Source: Candidatus Omnitrophota bacterium (GTDB lineage: Bacteria > Omnitrophota > Gorgyraeia > 2-01-FULL-45-10). Taken from it: 15,762 bases of DNA. The notes below the pieces were generated by a model. That model made no database searches, was not told the origin of the DNA, and was given only the letters and a program-made list of their open reading frames with translations. Below are positions 1-6,246 of this stretch, piece by piece. The number at the start of each line of letters is the position of its first letter. Position 1 is the stretch's first letter. A program made the translations under genes and the position numbers. The stretch lies in the NCBI GenBank assembly GCA_003140915.1, contig PLLI01000019.1, positions 1-15,762 on the forward strand, read 5' to 3'.

Positions 1-105
1 TATTTAACATTTATAAATTGCGCACGATGAAAATTGACGCAGAGAAATACACGGGCCCTGTTTGGGCAAAAGAAGACGACCCGCGCAATTTATAAATGTT
101 AAATA
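1..105. repeat. Perfect 23-bp inverted repeat around a 59-nt loop (fold-back junction)
   Basis: Bases 1-23 are the exact reverse complement of 83-105. The loop (24-82) is the displaced coding sequence described above. The right arm begins with the self-complementary GCGC, which also ends the loop's coding run (CCGCGC), so the switch point has about 4 nt of microhomology. This is typical of chimeric template switching during amplification or library making, or of misassembly at a contig end. Confidence 0.85.
3..86 (+). pseudogene. Inverted fragment carrying the true continuation of the sugar transferase
   Basis: Read on the plus strand from base 3, this encodes FNIYKLR followed by TMKIDAEKYTGPVWAKEDDPR. 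That is what the sugar transferase family has after its KLR motif (usually KFRSM or KLRTM, then acidic residues and DPR). The first seven codons duplicate the last genuine codons of the minus-strand gene. The reading frame then meets a stop (93-95) as soon as it enters the other arm of the inverted repeat. It is a piece of the same gene in the wrong orientation, not a separate gene. Confidence 0.8.
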
Positions 106-451
106 GTTTCCCGCCCCAGCCGACGCGTTCCTGTTTGAAGAACGCAGGGCCCGGAGAGACGATCTTAATGATGATGGCTGTAAAAAATATGATGGGTGTT
201 GATACAACGATCCCAATGCCCGCTATGATCGTATCGAAGACCCTTTTAAATTCGCGAAAACGCTTCCTCGCGAAACGGATCATCCATCCCACAAGCCCGC
301 TGGAGAGCAATACGATGCTTTGAGGTTCCGGGACCATCAGGTTGGGTTCGTGGTCGATCTGGGCGTAGCAGATCCTGGCAATTGAGAATATGAGGAATGC
401 AACTATTCCGAATATCGCGAAGTATCTTAAATTTGTTTTACTCTTTTTCAT
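11..451 (-). CDS. Sugar transferase with embedded PEP-CTERM segment, 3' part broken by a fold-back
   Basis: Seen: residues 10-30 form a hydrophobic helix ending in a possible signal peptidase site (ICYA). A PEP-CTERM-like tripartite segment follows: VPEP at 40-43, a membrane helix at about 45-58, and an Arg/Lys cluster at 59-70. From residue 69 the sequence matches the start of the bacterial sugar transferase family (PF02397, polyprenyl-phosphate glycosylphosphotransferases): KRVFD, SPGPAFFKQERVG, then FNIYKLR. The family transfers a sugar-phosphate to a lipid carrier at the inner membrane and starts polysaccharide assembly. Only 451-83 (residues 1-123) is trustworthy. The last 23 codons read the reverse complement of the true continuation, so the stop at 11-13 is not real. 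The gene lies 6 nt behind a small ORF, downstream of a sigma-54 promoter. The N-terminal arrangement is unusual; family assignment is firm, the role of the PEP segment is inferred. Confidence 0.8.
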   Translation of the reverse strand: MKKSKTNLRYFAIFGIVAFLIFSIARICYAQIDHEPNLMVPEPQSIVLLSSGLVGWMIRFARKRFREFKRVFDTIIAGIGIVVSTPIIFFTAIIIKIVSPGPAFFKQERVGWGGKLFNIYKLRGSSSFAQTGPVYFSASIFIVRNL

Positions 452-457
452 GAATAC

Positions 458-577
458 CTAAACTGTCCTCTCGGCTTTACGGCTGGTGCGAGAGTATTTC
501 TGAATGGTCAGATATATGCCGATGTCTTTCTTTATCTCGTCAACGACTACTTTCACCATTTCAATAACTTTTTTCAC
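458..577 (-). CDS. Small 39-residue Lys-rich protein, unrecognised
   Basis: A GTG start at 577 is preceded by AGAAAGGGG, a plausible Shine-Dalgarno sequence 4 nt away, and lies about 20 nt after the start point predicted from the sigma-54 promoter at 608-623. The peptide begins VKKVIEMVKVVVDEIKKDIG and ends in a basic tail (RTSRKAERTV). It looks like one amphipathic helix with no signal peptide or membrane span. The TAG stop is 6 nt before the sugar transferase ATG, so the two would be translated from one message. I do not recognise a family. It could be a regulator or membrane-surface partner of the transferase, or merely a leader peptide. Placement between a promoter and a gene is the main support. 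Confidence 0.5.
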   Translation of the reverse strand: MKKVIEMVKVVVDEIKKDIGIYLTIQKYSRTSRKAERTV

Positions 578-607
578 AGTACCCCTTTCTTCCTTACCTT
601 AGTTATA

Positions 608-623
608 AGCACTATCTGTGCCA
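608..623 (-). promoter_or_regulatory. Sigma-54 (-24/-12) promoter
   Basis: The minus strand reads TGGCACAGATAGTGCT, against the sigma-54 consensus TGGCACGNNNNTTGCW: only two mismatches outside the free positions, and exactly 10 nt between the invariant GG (622-621) and GC (610-609). The predicted start is near 597, giving a leader of about 20 nt to the GTG at 577. PEP-CTERM/exosortase systems are known to be linked to RpoN and the PrsK/PrsR two-component pair, which fits the PEP-CTERM-bearing gene downstream. Confidence 0.7.
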
Positions 624-666
624 GATCGTGTTTTTCGGATAAAATTATTTCAAAAATCACATTTCG

Positions 667-679
667 TAACATATTGATA
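667..679 (-). promoter_or_regulatory. Candidate IHF-binding site
   Basis: The minus strand reads TATCAATATGTTA, which fits the IHF consensus WATCAANNNNTTR at every specified position. It lies about 50 bp upstream of the -24 element, between it and the inverted-repeat cluster, where DNA bending is expected in sigma-54 promoters. Its surroundings are AT-rich. A 13-nt degenerate match alone could be chance; the position adds weight. Confidence 0.45.
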
Positions 680-722
680 ATAAATCAGTTATAGCTTAGA
701 AAAATTGCAGGTTCCGGCCAAT

Positions 723-747
723 CTATGACAAGTTATGACAGTCATAG
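723..747 (-). promoter_or_regulatory. Inverted-repeat cluster, candidate enhancer for a sigma-54 activator
   Basis: Three copies of a TATGAC motif are packed into 25 bp: CTATGAC (723-729), TATGACA (734-740) and the inverted GTCATAG (741-747). The first and last form a 7-bp inverted repeat with an 11-nt gap; the second and last form TATGAC-A-GTCATA. The cluster lies 100-125 bp upstream of the -24 element, the usual distance for an enhancer-binding protein. A PrsR-type activator is the obvious candidate by family knowledge, but no regulator gene is in the window. Confidence 0.5.
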
Positions 748-808
748 ACAGGCACTGAGAAAAAAATGAACATATTTGAGGTGCGTGTGTTGAGGTGTGC
801 GGACAGTG

Positions 809-1426
809 CTATTTGATGATATTAGCGGTATTGGCCAGAAAATCTTTGAGCGTGGTAAGCGTAGCTTTTTCGTCGCGGCGTATTTGCATTGTTACGCGTA
901 TTGTCGCGCCGGGGATCTGAGCGCCGAAGATCTGATGGATGGCGAGATAGGCCTGTTGAAAATAGAAATTATTCGTATAAATATTTCCTGCCTTGTACGT
1001 ATAAAGGACGAGCTCTTTATATGGTCCCTTCTCTACATATAGCTTATTTGTCAAAAATGAGGAGCTACCGGAATCTACCCTCTCCGTTTGCTTATCGGTT
1101 ATCGCCATTCCGCTTCCTATCATGCAGACTTCCGGCGGGTGAAAAGCGGACCTGTTGGTCTCGGAATATATAATGAATAGATAGAGCTTCTCATTTTGCG
1201 GATTGACATACTCTCTTGAGATCAGGTTGCGCGTCTCGAGTATCGCATATTCTTTCTCCGTCAGTGTATCGTCCGTCCCCTTCCAGTTGCCGACAATGCG
1301 AGGGAATGCGCTGATATGGTATTTGTCATGCGCCGTCTTCTCTTTGAAGAAAAGGTTCAGCGAAAAGAAGCTGGTGATCACGAGAAGGATAACTATTCCT
1401 ATATAACCTATCGTCTCCTTGCGCAT
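809..1426 (-). CDS. epsI: EpsI family exosortase-associated protein
   Basis: The 205-residue protein has one N-terminal membrane helix (about residues 7-27) and then an extracytoplasmic domain. It carries the hallmark HPPEVCMIGSG segment (around residues 96-106), in line with the EpsI/DUF3485 family that accompanies exosortases or is fused to their C terminus. Its molecular role is not well established; it is thought to assist sorting or polysaccharide export at the outer face of the inner membrane. Its start lies 9 nt after the exosortase stop with a GGATAGG ribosome site between reading frames, so the two form one unit. Length is normal for the stand-alone form. Confidence 0.85.
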   Translation of the reverse strand: MRKETIGYIGIVILLVITSFFSLNLFFKEKTAHDKYHISAFPRIVGNWKGTDDTLTEKEYAILETRNLISREYVNPQNEKLYLFIIYSETNRSAFHPPEVCMIGSGMAITDKQTERVDSGSSSFLTNKLYVEKGPYKELVLYTYKAGNIYTNNFYFQQAYLAIHQIFGAQIPGATIRVTMQIRRDEKATLTTLKDFLANTANIIK

Positions 1427-1435
1427 CTATTCTAC

Positions 1436-2269
1436 CTATCCTTTCTTCTCCAGAACCCGGTTAACCCCATAAAGCCCCGCAAAGGCCAGCGCAAATACAA
1501 GGAATCCCGTAAAGTCATGGAAAAAACCCATAGCAATTTTTTCGCCGTAGAGATCATTAACTACCCCCAAAAGCACTATCCTCGTAATATTTGACGCTAC
1601 CGCTATCGGCACGGACGATAAGAAGAGGATGCCCTTCTTCAAATAGGAAGCCTTCATCGCGTACGCGAAGAGAAGGCCTAAGGTCAGAAGAGAGATCAAA
1701 GACCTCAGCCCGCTGCACGGAGCCTCGACCGAAAGATATGAAGACGGCATGCGGATGATGCTGCCGTCCCGGATACACACAAACCCTATTTTGTTCAGGA
1801 CAAAAGTAGCCGCCTGTGCGGCAAAAAGTTTAAGCTTCACTGTCAGGTTGCTCACGACCACGAGCGGCAAAGGTATCATGGCAAATAGAAAAAATACCGG
1901 GAAGATAAGATTGCGCGCCACCTCTTTGCCGAACATGTAAAGGATGAGCCCGTAAAGCGCGATAACGAAAGAGAACCCCGATATGAAATAGACCTTGAGG
2001 GAAGCGCAGATGATATGAACAAAGAGCGCCGCAGCTATGATCCAGATACCCATCGTATCGGCGGATATCCTGATCTTTTTAAGGGCGTCCTTACGCTGCC
2101 ATGCGATGGCCAGCGATACTATGGGGATAAGGAACCCGTGCCCGTAATAAGTCTCTTTCGCCGTCCATCTGTCTACCATCCAGATCAGCGTCGGAATATA
2201 CGCGATCACCAAAAGAATAAAAGACGTTACGAACTTCATTATGGCTATTTTTTTCTTTTCCATATTCAT
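1436..2269 (-). CDS. Exosortase (multi-pass transpeptidase-like sorting enzyme)
   Basis: A polytopic membrane protein of 277 residues from the chosen start, with about eight hydrophobic segments. The exosortase/archaeosortase catalytic set is present: Cys in EAPCSGLRSL (about residue 185), Arg in NITRIV (about 230) and His in HDFTG (about 251). The family cleaves PEP-CTERM tails and is thought to attach the proteins to a surface glycan or lipid. The reading frame is open up to a GTG at 2287, but those extra codons (EGGGG) are the heptamer repeat and include the ribosome site GGAGG, so I start at ATG 2269; ATG 2263 is also possible. It sits 40 nt after aroE and just before epsI. Its likely substrate signal in this window is the VPEP segment of the sugar transferase. 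Confidence 0.9.
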   Translation of the reverse strand: MNMEKKKIAIMKFVTSFILLVIAYIPTLIWMVDRWTAKETYYGHGFLIPIVSLAIAWQRKDALKKIRISADTMGIWIIAAALFVHIICASLKVYFISGFSFVIALYGLILYMFGKEVARNLIFPVFFLFAMIPLPLVVVSNLTVKLKLFAAQAATFVLNKIGFVCIRDGSIIRMPSSYLSVEAPCSGLRSLISLLTLGLLFAYAMKASYLKKGILFLSSVPIAVASNITRIVLLGVVNDLYGEKIAMGFFHDFTGFLVFALAFAGLYGVNRVLEKKG

Positions 2270-2272
2270 CCC

Positions 2273-2314
2273 ACCTCCACCCTCCACCCTACACCCTAGA
2301 ACCTACACCCTACT
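2273..2314 (-). repeat. Degenerate heptamer array in the aroE-exosortase gap
   Basis: Six 7-nt units on the plus strand: ACCTCCA, CCCTCCA, CCCTACA, CCCTAGA, ACCTACA, CCCTACT. The array fills the whole gap, includes the aroE stop (2310-2312), and on the minus strand provides the G-rich ribosome site of the exosortase gene. Bases 2287-2304 are identical to 6212-6229. Confidence 0.75.
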
Positions 2315-3158
2315 TCAGTGCCTCTTTCAATGCTTTTCGCATCACAGCAACCGGCGCCTTCGCGCCCGTCCATATCTCAAAAGCTATCGCGCCCTGGCAG
2401 AGCAGCATTCCCAGTCCCGTCATGGCGTGCAGCTTAAGCGAATTCGCTTTCCTGACCAGCTCAGTGGCCGGGCGGTTGTAAACAAGATCGTAAACATACA
2501 GGCCATGATGAAGCAAAGACGCGTCTATGGGCGACGGGTCGGATTCTTTTAAACCTACCGGCGTCGCGTTTACCAAAAGCTCGCACTCTTTCAATCTGTC
2601 TTTAAAATCGCCTTCCCCTACTACGGTAAGCCTCCGCTCGTCGTAATATTTCTTATAATGCGCCTTCAGATCGTCCGTCTTCGTCTTGTCTATGTCGGAT
2701 ACGAATATCCGCTTTGGCCCGTTGCCCAGATACATTATGCATGCGCGCGCAGCGCCGCCCGCGCCCAGCACGAAGATATTTTTGCCTTCCGGCTCGAATC
2801 CGAGGTCCTCGACGAGCGAGCGGTAAAAGCCGGGGCCGTCCGTATTATATCCGCATAATGTGCCGTCTTCCGCGATCTTTATCGTGTTCACGGCGCCGAG
2901 CCTCGCGGCGTTCTCATCGAGCGTGCCTTTGCGCTCGATGTAAGTCTTCGCCTGTATCTTGTGTGGAATGGTGACGTTCAATCCGGAAATGTTATTGGCA
3001 GTGGCATTCTTTAAAAAGTTTTCCAGCTTTTCCGGTTCGACGTCATACAAAAGATATTCGGCGTCGATACCGAGCGCGTGGAAGGCCGCGTTCTGCATGG
3101 CGGGCGAAAGCGAATGCTTTACAGGGTGGCCGATGAGGCCGTACGTATGTTTTGCCAT
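2310..3158 (-). CDS. aroE: Shikimate dehydrogenase
   Basis: Reduces 3-dehydroshikimate to shikimate in the aromatic amino acid pathway (cytosol). At 282 residues it is of normal length. The substrate-binding half shows HSLSP (Ser16, Ser18), NVTIPHK (Lys67), GAVNT (Asn91) and GYNTDG (Asp107). The Rossmann half has GAGGAAR at 132-138. Instead of the NRT-type loop that grips the NADP phosphate, it has VSDIDKTKT with acidic Asp156 and Asp158, which suggests NAD preference (inference). The ATG directly follows the leuA stop (TAAATG) with no clear ribosome site, so translation is probably coupled. It is an outlier in an otherwise branched-chain operon. Confidence 0.93.
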   Translation of the reverse strand: MAKHTYGLIGHPVKHSLSPAMQNAAFHALGIDAEYLLYDVEPEKLENFLKNATANNISGLNVTIPHKIQAKTYIERKGTLDENAARLGAVNTIKIAEDGTLCGYNTDGPGFYRSLVEDLGFEPEGKNIFVLGAGGAARACIMYLGNGPKRIFVSDIDKTKTDDLKAHYKKYYDERRLTVVGEGDFKDRLKECELLVNATPVGLKESDPSPIDASLLHHGLYVYDLVYNRPATELVRKANSLKLHAMTGLGMLLCQGAIAFEIWTGAKAPVAVMRKALKEALK

Positions 3159-4679
3159 TTAAGAGTTGTGACACTTATAGACGAGTTTATTCGCGGCGTT
3201 GACATAAGCCTTGATGCTTGCCTCGATGATATCCGTGCTGGCGCCGCGGCCGGAGACGATATTCCCCTTCGACGAGATCTTCACCGAGACTTCACCCAGC
3301 GCGTCCTTGCCGCTCGTGACACTCCTTATCTGGTAATCGAGCAATTTACCGGCTGCGCCCGTTATCTTATCGACCGCCTTGTAGCACGCGTCGACCGGAC
3401 CGTCCCCGCTGGAAGTCGCCTCAAGTATCTTGTTGTTATATTTCAACTTTATGCTTGCAGTCGGCTTGACCTGGTCTCCGGACGCGATGTAGAAATGCGC
3501 GAGATGGAACTTTTCCGGAATCCTCGCTATCTCCTCCAGTACGATCGTCTCCAGGTCCTCGTCGAAGATTTCCTTCTTCTTGTCGGCCAGTTTCTTAAAA
3601 CGCTCGAATGCCTTTTCGATCTGTTCTTTCGTCAGGCCGAACCCAAGTTTTCTCAGGCGTTCCGCGAAGGCGTGCCTGCCGGAATGTTTTCCCAAAACAA
3701 GGCGGGTCTCCTCAAAGCCTACGTCTTGCGGCCTCATTATCTCGTAAGTGGTCCGCTCCTTCAAAACACCGTCCTGATGAATTCCTGATTCATGGCTGAA
3801 GGCATTCGATCCTATTATCGCTTTATTCGGCTGGACGACCATACCTGTCAACTTCGATACGAGCCGGCTCGTCTTATACAGCTCCTTCGTATTTATTCCG
3901 GTAGTTATTCCTTTGAACGCATCGCTTCTGGTCTTTATGCCCATCACTATCTCTTCGAGAGAGGCATTTCCGGCCCTTTCACCAAGGCCGTTTATCGTGC
4001 ACTCAACCTGCCGGGCGCCGCTTAAGACAGCAGCCAGCGAATTCGACACGCCCAGCCCAAGATCATTGTGGCAATGGACGCTTATCACGCACTTTGCTAT
4101 ATTCGGCACGTTATCCTTTACGCCTTTTATAACATCGGCAAATTCGAACGGCAGGATATAACCGACGGTATCGGCAATATTCACCGTGGTGGCGCCTGCA
4201 TCTATGACGGATTCGACGACTTCATACAAAAAGCCTCTCTCTGTCCTCGAAGCGTCCTCAAGTGAAAATTCTATGTCGCTGCATTTGGCCTTCGCGTATT
4301 TTACGGATGAGACGGCCAGCTTCAATATCTCATCCTCAGCCTTTTTGAGCTTATACTTCATGTGTATCTTCGAAGTAGCCAGGACGATATGAACGCGCGG
4401 ACGTACGGCATATTTCAAGGCGCCGTACGCAGCGTCTATGTCTTTCTCCACCGCTCTTGATAGTCCGCAGATGACCGGCCCTTTGACGGCCTTCGCAACC
4501 GCTTTGACAGCCTCGAAATCTCCGGGGCTCGTGATAGGGAAGCCCGCCTCAATGACATCGACGCCCAGGACAGCCAACTGCCTGGCTATTTCGAGCTTCT
4601 CCATCATATTCAGGCTCGCGCCCGGGGATTGCTCCCCGTCGCGCAGAGTCGTATCAAATATTATTATTTTTCCATCCAT
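3159..4679 (-). CDS. leuA: 2-isopropylmalate synthase
   Basis: Condenses acetyl-CoA with 2-oxoisovalerate, the first committed step to leucine. The 506-residue protein has the HMGL-like TIM barrel, with [13 protein letters not shown] at 8-20 (metal and catalytic Arg13, Asp14), HCH at 202-204 and GLGERAGN at 231-238. The linker follows ([10 protein letters not shown] and [10 protein letters not shown]), then the C-terminal LeuA allosteric dimer domain from about 370, where leucine feedback normally acts. These motifs favour LeuA over citramalate synthase. The start ATG overlaps the ilvC end by 16 nt in another frame; an AGGAA ribosome site lies 9 nt upstream within ilvC. leuB, leuC and leuD are absent from the window. 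Confidence 0.94.
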   Translation of the reverse strand: MDGKIIIFDTTLRDGEQSPGASLNMMEKLEIARQLAVLGVDVIEAGFPITSPGDFEAVKAVAKAVKGPVICGLSRAVEKDIDAAYGALKYAVRPRVHIVLATSKIHMKYKLKKAEDEILKLAVSSVKYAKAKCSDIEFSLEDASRTERGFLYEVVESVIDAGATTVNIADTVGYILPFEFADVIKGVKDNVPNIAKCVISVHCHNDLGLGVSNSLAAVLSGARQVECTINGLGERAGNASLEEIVMGIKTRSDAFKGITTGINTKELYKTSRLVSKLTGMVVQPNKAIIGSNAFSHESGIHQDGVLKERTTYEIMRPQDVGFEETRLVLGKHSGRHAFAERLRKLGFGLTKEQIEKAFERFKKLADKKKEIFDEDLETIVLEEIARIPEKFHLAHFYIASGDQVKPTASIKLKYNNKILEATSSGDGPVDACYKAVDKITGAAGKLLDYQIRSVTSGKDALGEVSVKISSKGNIVSGRGASTDIIEASIKAYVNAANKLVYKCHNS

Positions 4680-5656
4680 GGCATCATTTTCCTAAGCTCA
4701 GCGCCCACCTTTTCGATCTTGTGGCCGCACTCTTTTTCCAATATTGCTTTGTAATTGGGTCTGCCCGCCTCATTCTCCCTGATCCACTCCCTGGCGAATT
4801 TACCCGACTTTATCTCTTTCAGCATCTTCTGCATCACTTTGCGCGTCTTTTCCGTAATGATCTTCTTACCGCGTGTAATATCGCCGTAGCAGGCGGTATT
4901 CGAAACCCTGCATCTCATCCCGCTTATACCGTATTGCTGGATAAGGTCCGTTATCAGTTTCAGCTCATGCAGGACTTCAAAATACGCTATCTCCGACTGA
5001 TAACCGGCGTCGATCAATGTATCGAATCCGGCTTTTATAAGCTCTGAGACGCCGCCGCACAAAACTGCCTGCTCGCCGAAAAGATCAGTCTCTGTCTCCT
5101 CGTCAAATGTAGTCTCAATAACGCCTGCACGTGTTCCGCCGATACCTTTTGCGTAAGCGAGCGCAATGTTTTTCGCGTTGCCTGTCGCGTCCTGATAGAC
5201 CGCCACAAGGCATGGAACGCCTTTACCCTCTTCGTACATCCTTCTCACTAATGCGCCCGGCCCTTTCGGAGCGACCATGATGACGTCGATCTTCTTCGAA
5301 GGTTTTATCTGTTTAAACCTTATATTGAAACCGTGCGAGAACAGGAGGGCCTTGCCCTTCTTCATGTTCTCGGCGATCTGCTCTTTATAGACCTTTGCCT
5401 GGACGTGGTCTTCGGTCAGTATCTGGACGATGTCGCCTTGAGCGGATGCCTCTTTTGCAGAGACCGGATTAAATCCGTCCGCCTTCGCCTGCTCGAAGTT
5501 CTTTGTGCCCGGCAGTTCGCTCACGATAACGTCGAGCCCGGAATCGCGCAGGTTCAAACTCTGCCCGCGCCCCTGTATGCCGTATCCGATAACGGCTATC
5601 TTTTTCCCTTTCAATAAATTCAGGTCCGCATCCTTGTCATAATAGATCTTTGCCAT
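4664..5656 (-). CDS. ilvC: Ketol-acid reductoisomerase (class I)
   Basis: Isomerises and reduces 2-acetolactate or acetohydroxybutyrate in valine/isoleucine synthesis. At 330 residues it is the short, class I form. Visible: nucleotide fold [10 protein letters not shown] (24-33), catalytic His108 in FSHGF, and the knotted domain with DLFGEQ (Asp191, Glu195) and YFEVLHELK (Glu227, Glu231) for the two Mg ions. The cofactor loop reads [10 protein letters not shown] where NADPH enzymes usually have VGLRKGSKSW. The Arg is replaced by Leu48 and an acidic Glu47 appears, which points to NADH or mixed use (inference). An AAGGAAAGGAG ribosome site precedes the start, and the 3' end overlaps leuA. Confidence 0.95.
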   Translation of the reverse strand: MAKIYYDKDADLNLLKGKKIAVIGYGIQGRGQSLNLRDSGLDVIVSELPGTKNFEQAKADGFNPVSAKEASAQGDIVQILTEDHVQAKVYKEQIAENMKKGKALLFSHGFNIRFKQIKPSKKIDVIMVAPKGPGALVRRMYEEGKGVPCLVAVYQDATGNAKNIALAYAKGIGGTRAGVIETTFDEETETDLFGEQAVLCGGVSELIKAGFDTLIDAGYQSEIAYFEVLHELKLITDLIQQYGISGMRCRVSNTACYGDITRGKKIITEKTRKVMQKMLKEIKSGKFAREWIRENEAGRPNYKAILEKECGHKIEKVGAELRKMMPWMEK

Positions 5657-5690
5657 TGCCCTACTACTCCTTTCCTTTTTGTAATTACAG

Positions 5691-6206
5691 TTATTCGTTT
5701 ACCTCGGGTTTTCCTTCAACCTTCAGTCCTTTATCCTCGGTTCCCATTGCTATCCTGCCGGTCCTCACCACCTCCAATATCCCGAACGGCCGTAAAAGCT
5801 CGAGGAGCGCCTTTACCTTGGTCTGGTCGCCGGTCGCCACTATGCTTATCGACCGCGAGCCGGCATTCTCTATGTGAGCGCCGATCGATTCTATCGCTTC
5901 CAGGACCTCTTTTCTGTTCTTCGTGTTCACCTGGACCTTGACGAGCATCAGTTCCCGGTCCACAAATTCGCCCTCTTTGAAATCGACGACCTTTATGACG
6001 TCGATCAACTTATTGAGCTGTTTCTTTATTTGCTCGAGCGTCTTGTCATCACCCTCGACGCCTATAGTCATCCTCGAAACGGTCGGATCCTCTGTCTCGC
6101 CGACGGCGAGCGAGGATATGTTGAATCCGCGCGCGCTGAATAATCCTGAAATGCGCGCGAGCACGCCGAATTTATTCTCAACTAAAACCGAAATTGTATG
6201 TTTCAT
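5691..6206 (-). CDS. ilvN: Acetolactate synthase, regulatory small subunit
   Basis: The 171-residue partner of IlvB. It activates the catalytic subunit and confers valine feedback. The N-terminal ACT domain (about 1-76) keeps Asn11, Gly14 and Asn29, the positions that in E. coli IlvH bind valine, so feedback control is likely intact. A C-terminal ACT-like domain follows (about 80-155, with STATGDQ-like IVATGDQTK and LEVVRTGR). The frame is open nine codons further, to 6233, but those codons are heptamer repeat; ATG 6206 has the AGGGG ribosome site and the conserved [11 protein letters not shown] start. It lies 39 nt after ilvB. Confidence 0.93.
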   Translation of the reverse strand: MKHTISVLVENKFGVLARISGLFSARGFNISSLAVGETEDPTVSRMTIGVEGDDKTLEQIKKQLNKLIDVIKVVDFKEGEFVDRELMLVKVQVNTKNRKEVLEAIESIGAHIENAGSRSISIVATGDQTKVKALLELLRPFGILEVVRTGRIAMGTEDKGLKVEGKPEVNE

Positions 6207-6211
6207 TTTTC

Positions 6212-6246
6212 CCCTACACCCTAGAACCTGCAACCTAGATCCTATC
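6212..6246 (-). repeat. Degenerate heptamer array in the ilvB-ilvN gap
   Basis: Five 7-nt units on the plus strand: CCCTACA, CCCTAGA, ACCTGCA, ACCTAGA, TCCTATC. As at 2273-2314, the array fills the gap from the upstream stop to the ribosome site. The 18 bases 6212-6229 are identical to 2287-2304. Confidence 0.75.

Noticed and set aside
1..105. Invertible phase-variation switch made by the 23-bp inverted repeats
   Set aside because: Neither orientation of the 59-nt loop gives a full-length sugar transferase, since a stop follows in the distal arm. A fold-back junction explains the data more simply.
706..720. A second sigma-54-like sequence on the minus strand, TGGCCGGAACCTGCA
   Set aside because: GG and GC are 9 nt apart, not 10, a spacing that sigma-54 tolerates poorly; the site at 608-623 is far better.
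748..808. Intrinsic terminator after epsI
   Set aside because: There is a T-run on the minus strand (near 764-772), but no GC-rich hairpin precedes it.
2270..2287. Exosortase start at GTG 2287
   Set aside because: The added codons are the heptamer repeat (EGGGG) and contain the ribosome site for ATG 2269.
3078..3788. Long plus-strand open frame (236 codons) opposite leuA and aroE
   Set aside because: It is antisense to two well-conserved genes, has no family resemblance and no ribosome site; it is a shadow of codon bias.
3159..4679. Citramalate synthase instead of LeuA
   Set aside because: The [10 protein letters not shown] and [10 protein letters not shown] motifs and the operon partners favour 2-isopropylmalate synthase.
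6207..6233. IlvN start at 6233
   Set aside because: The extra nine codons are repeat sequence; the family begins [11 protein letters not shown], which has its own AGGGG ribosome site.
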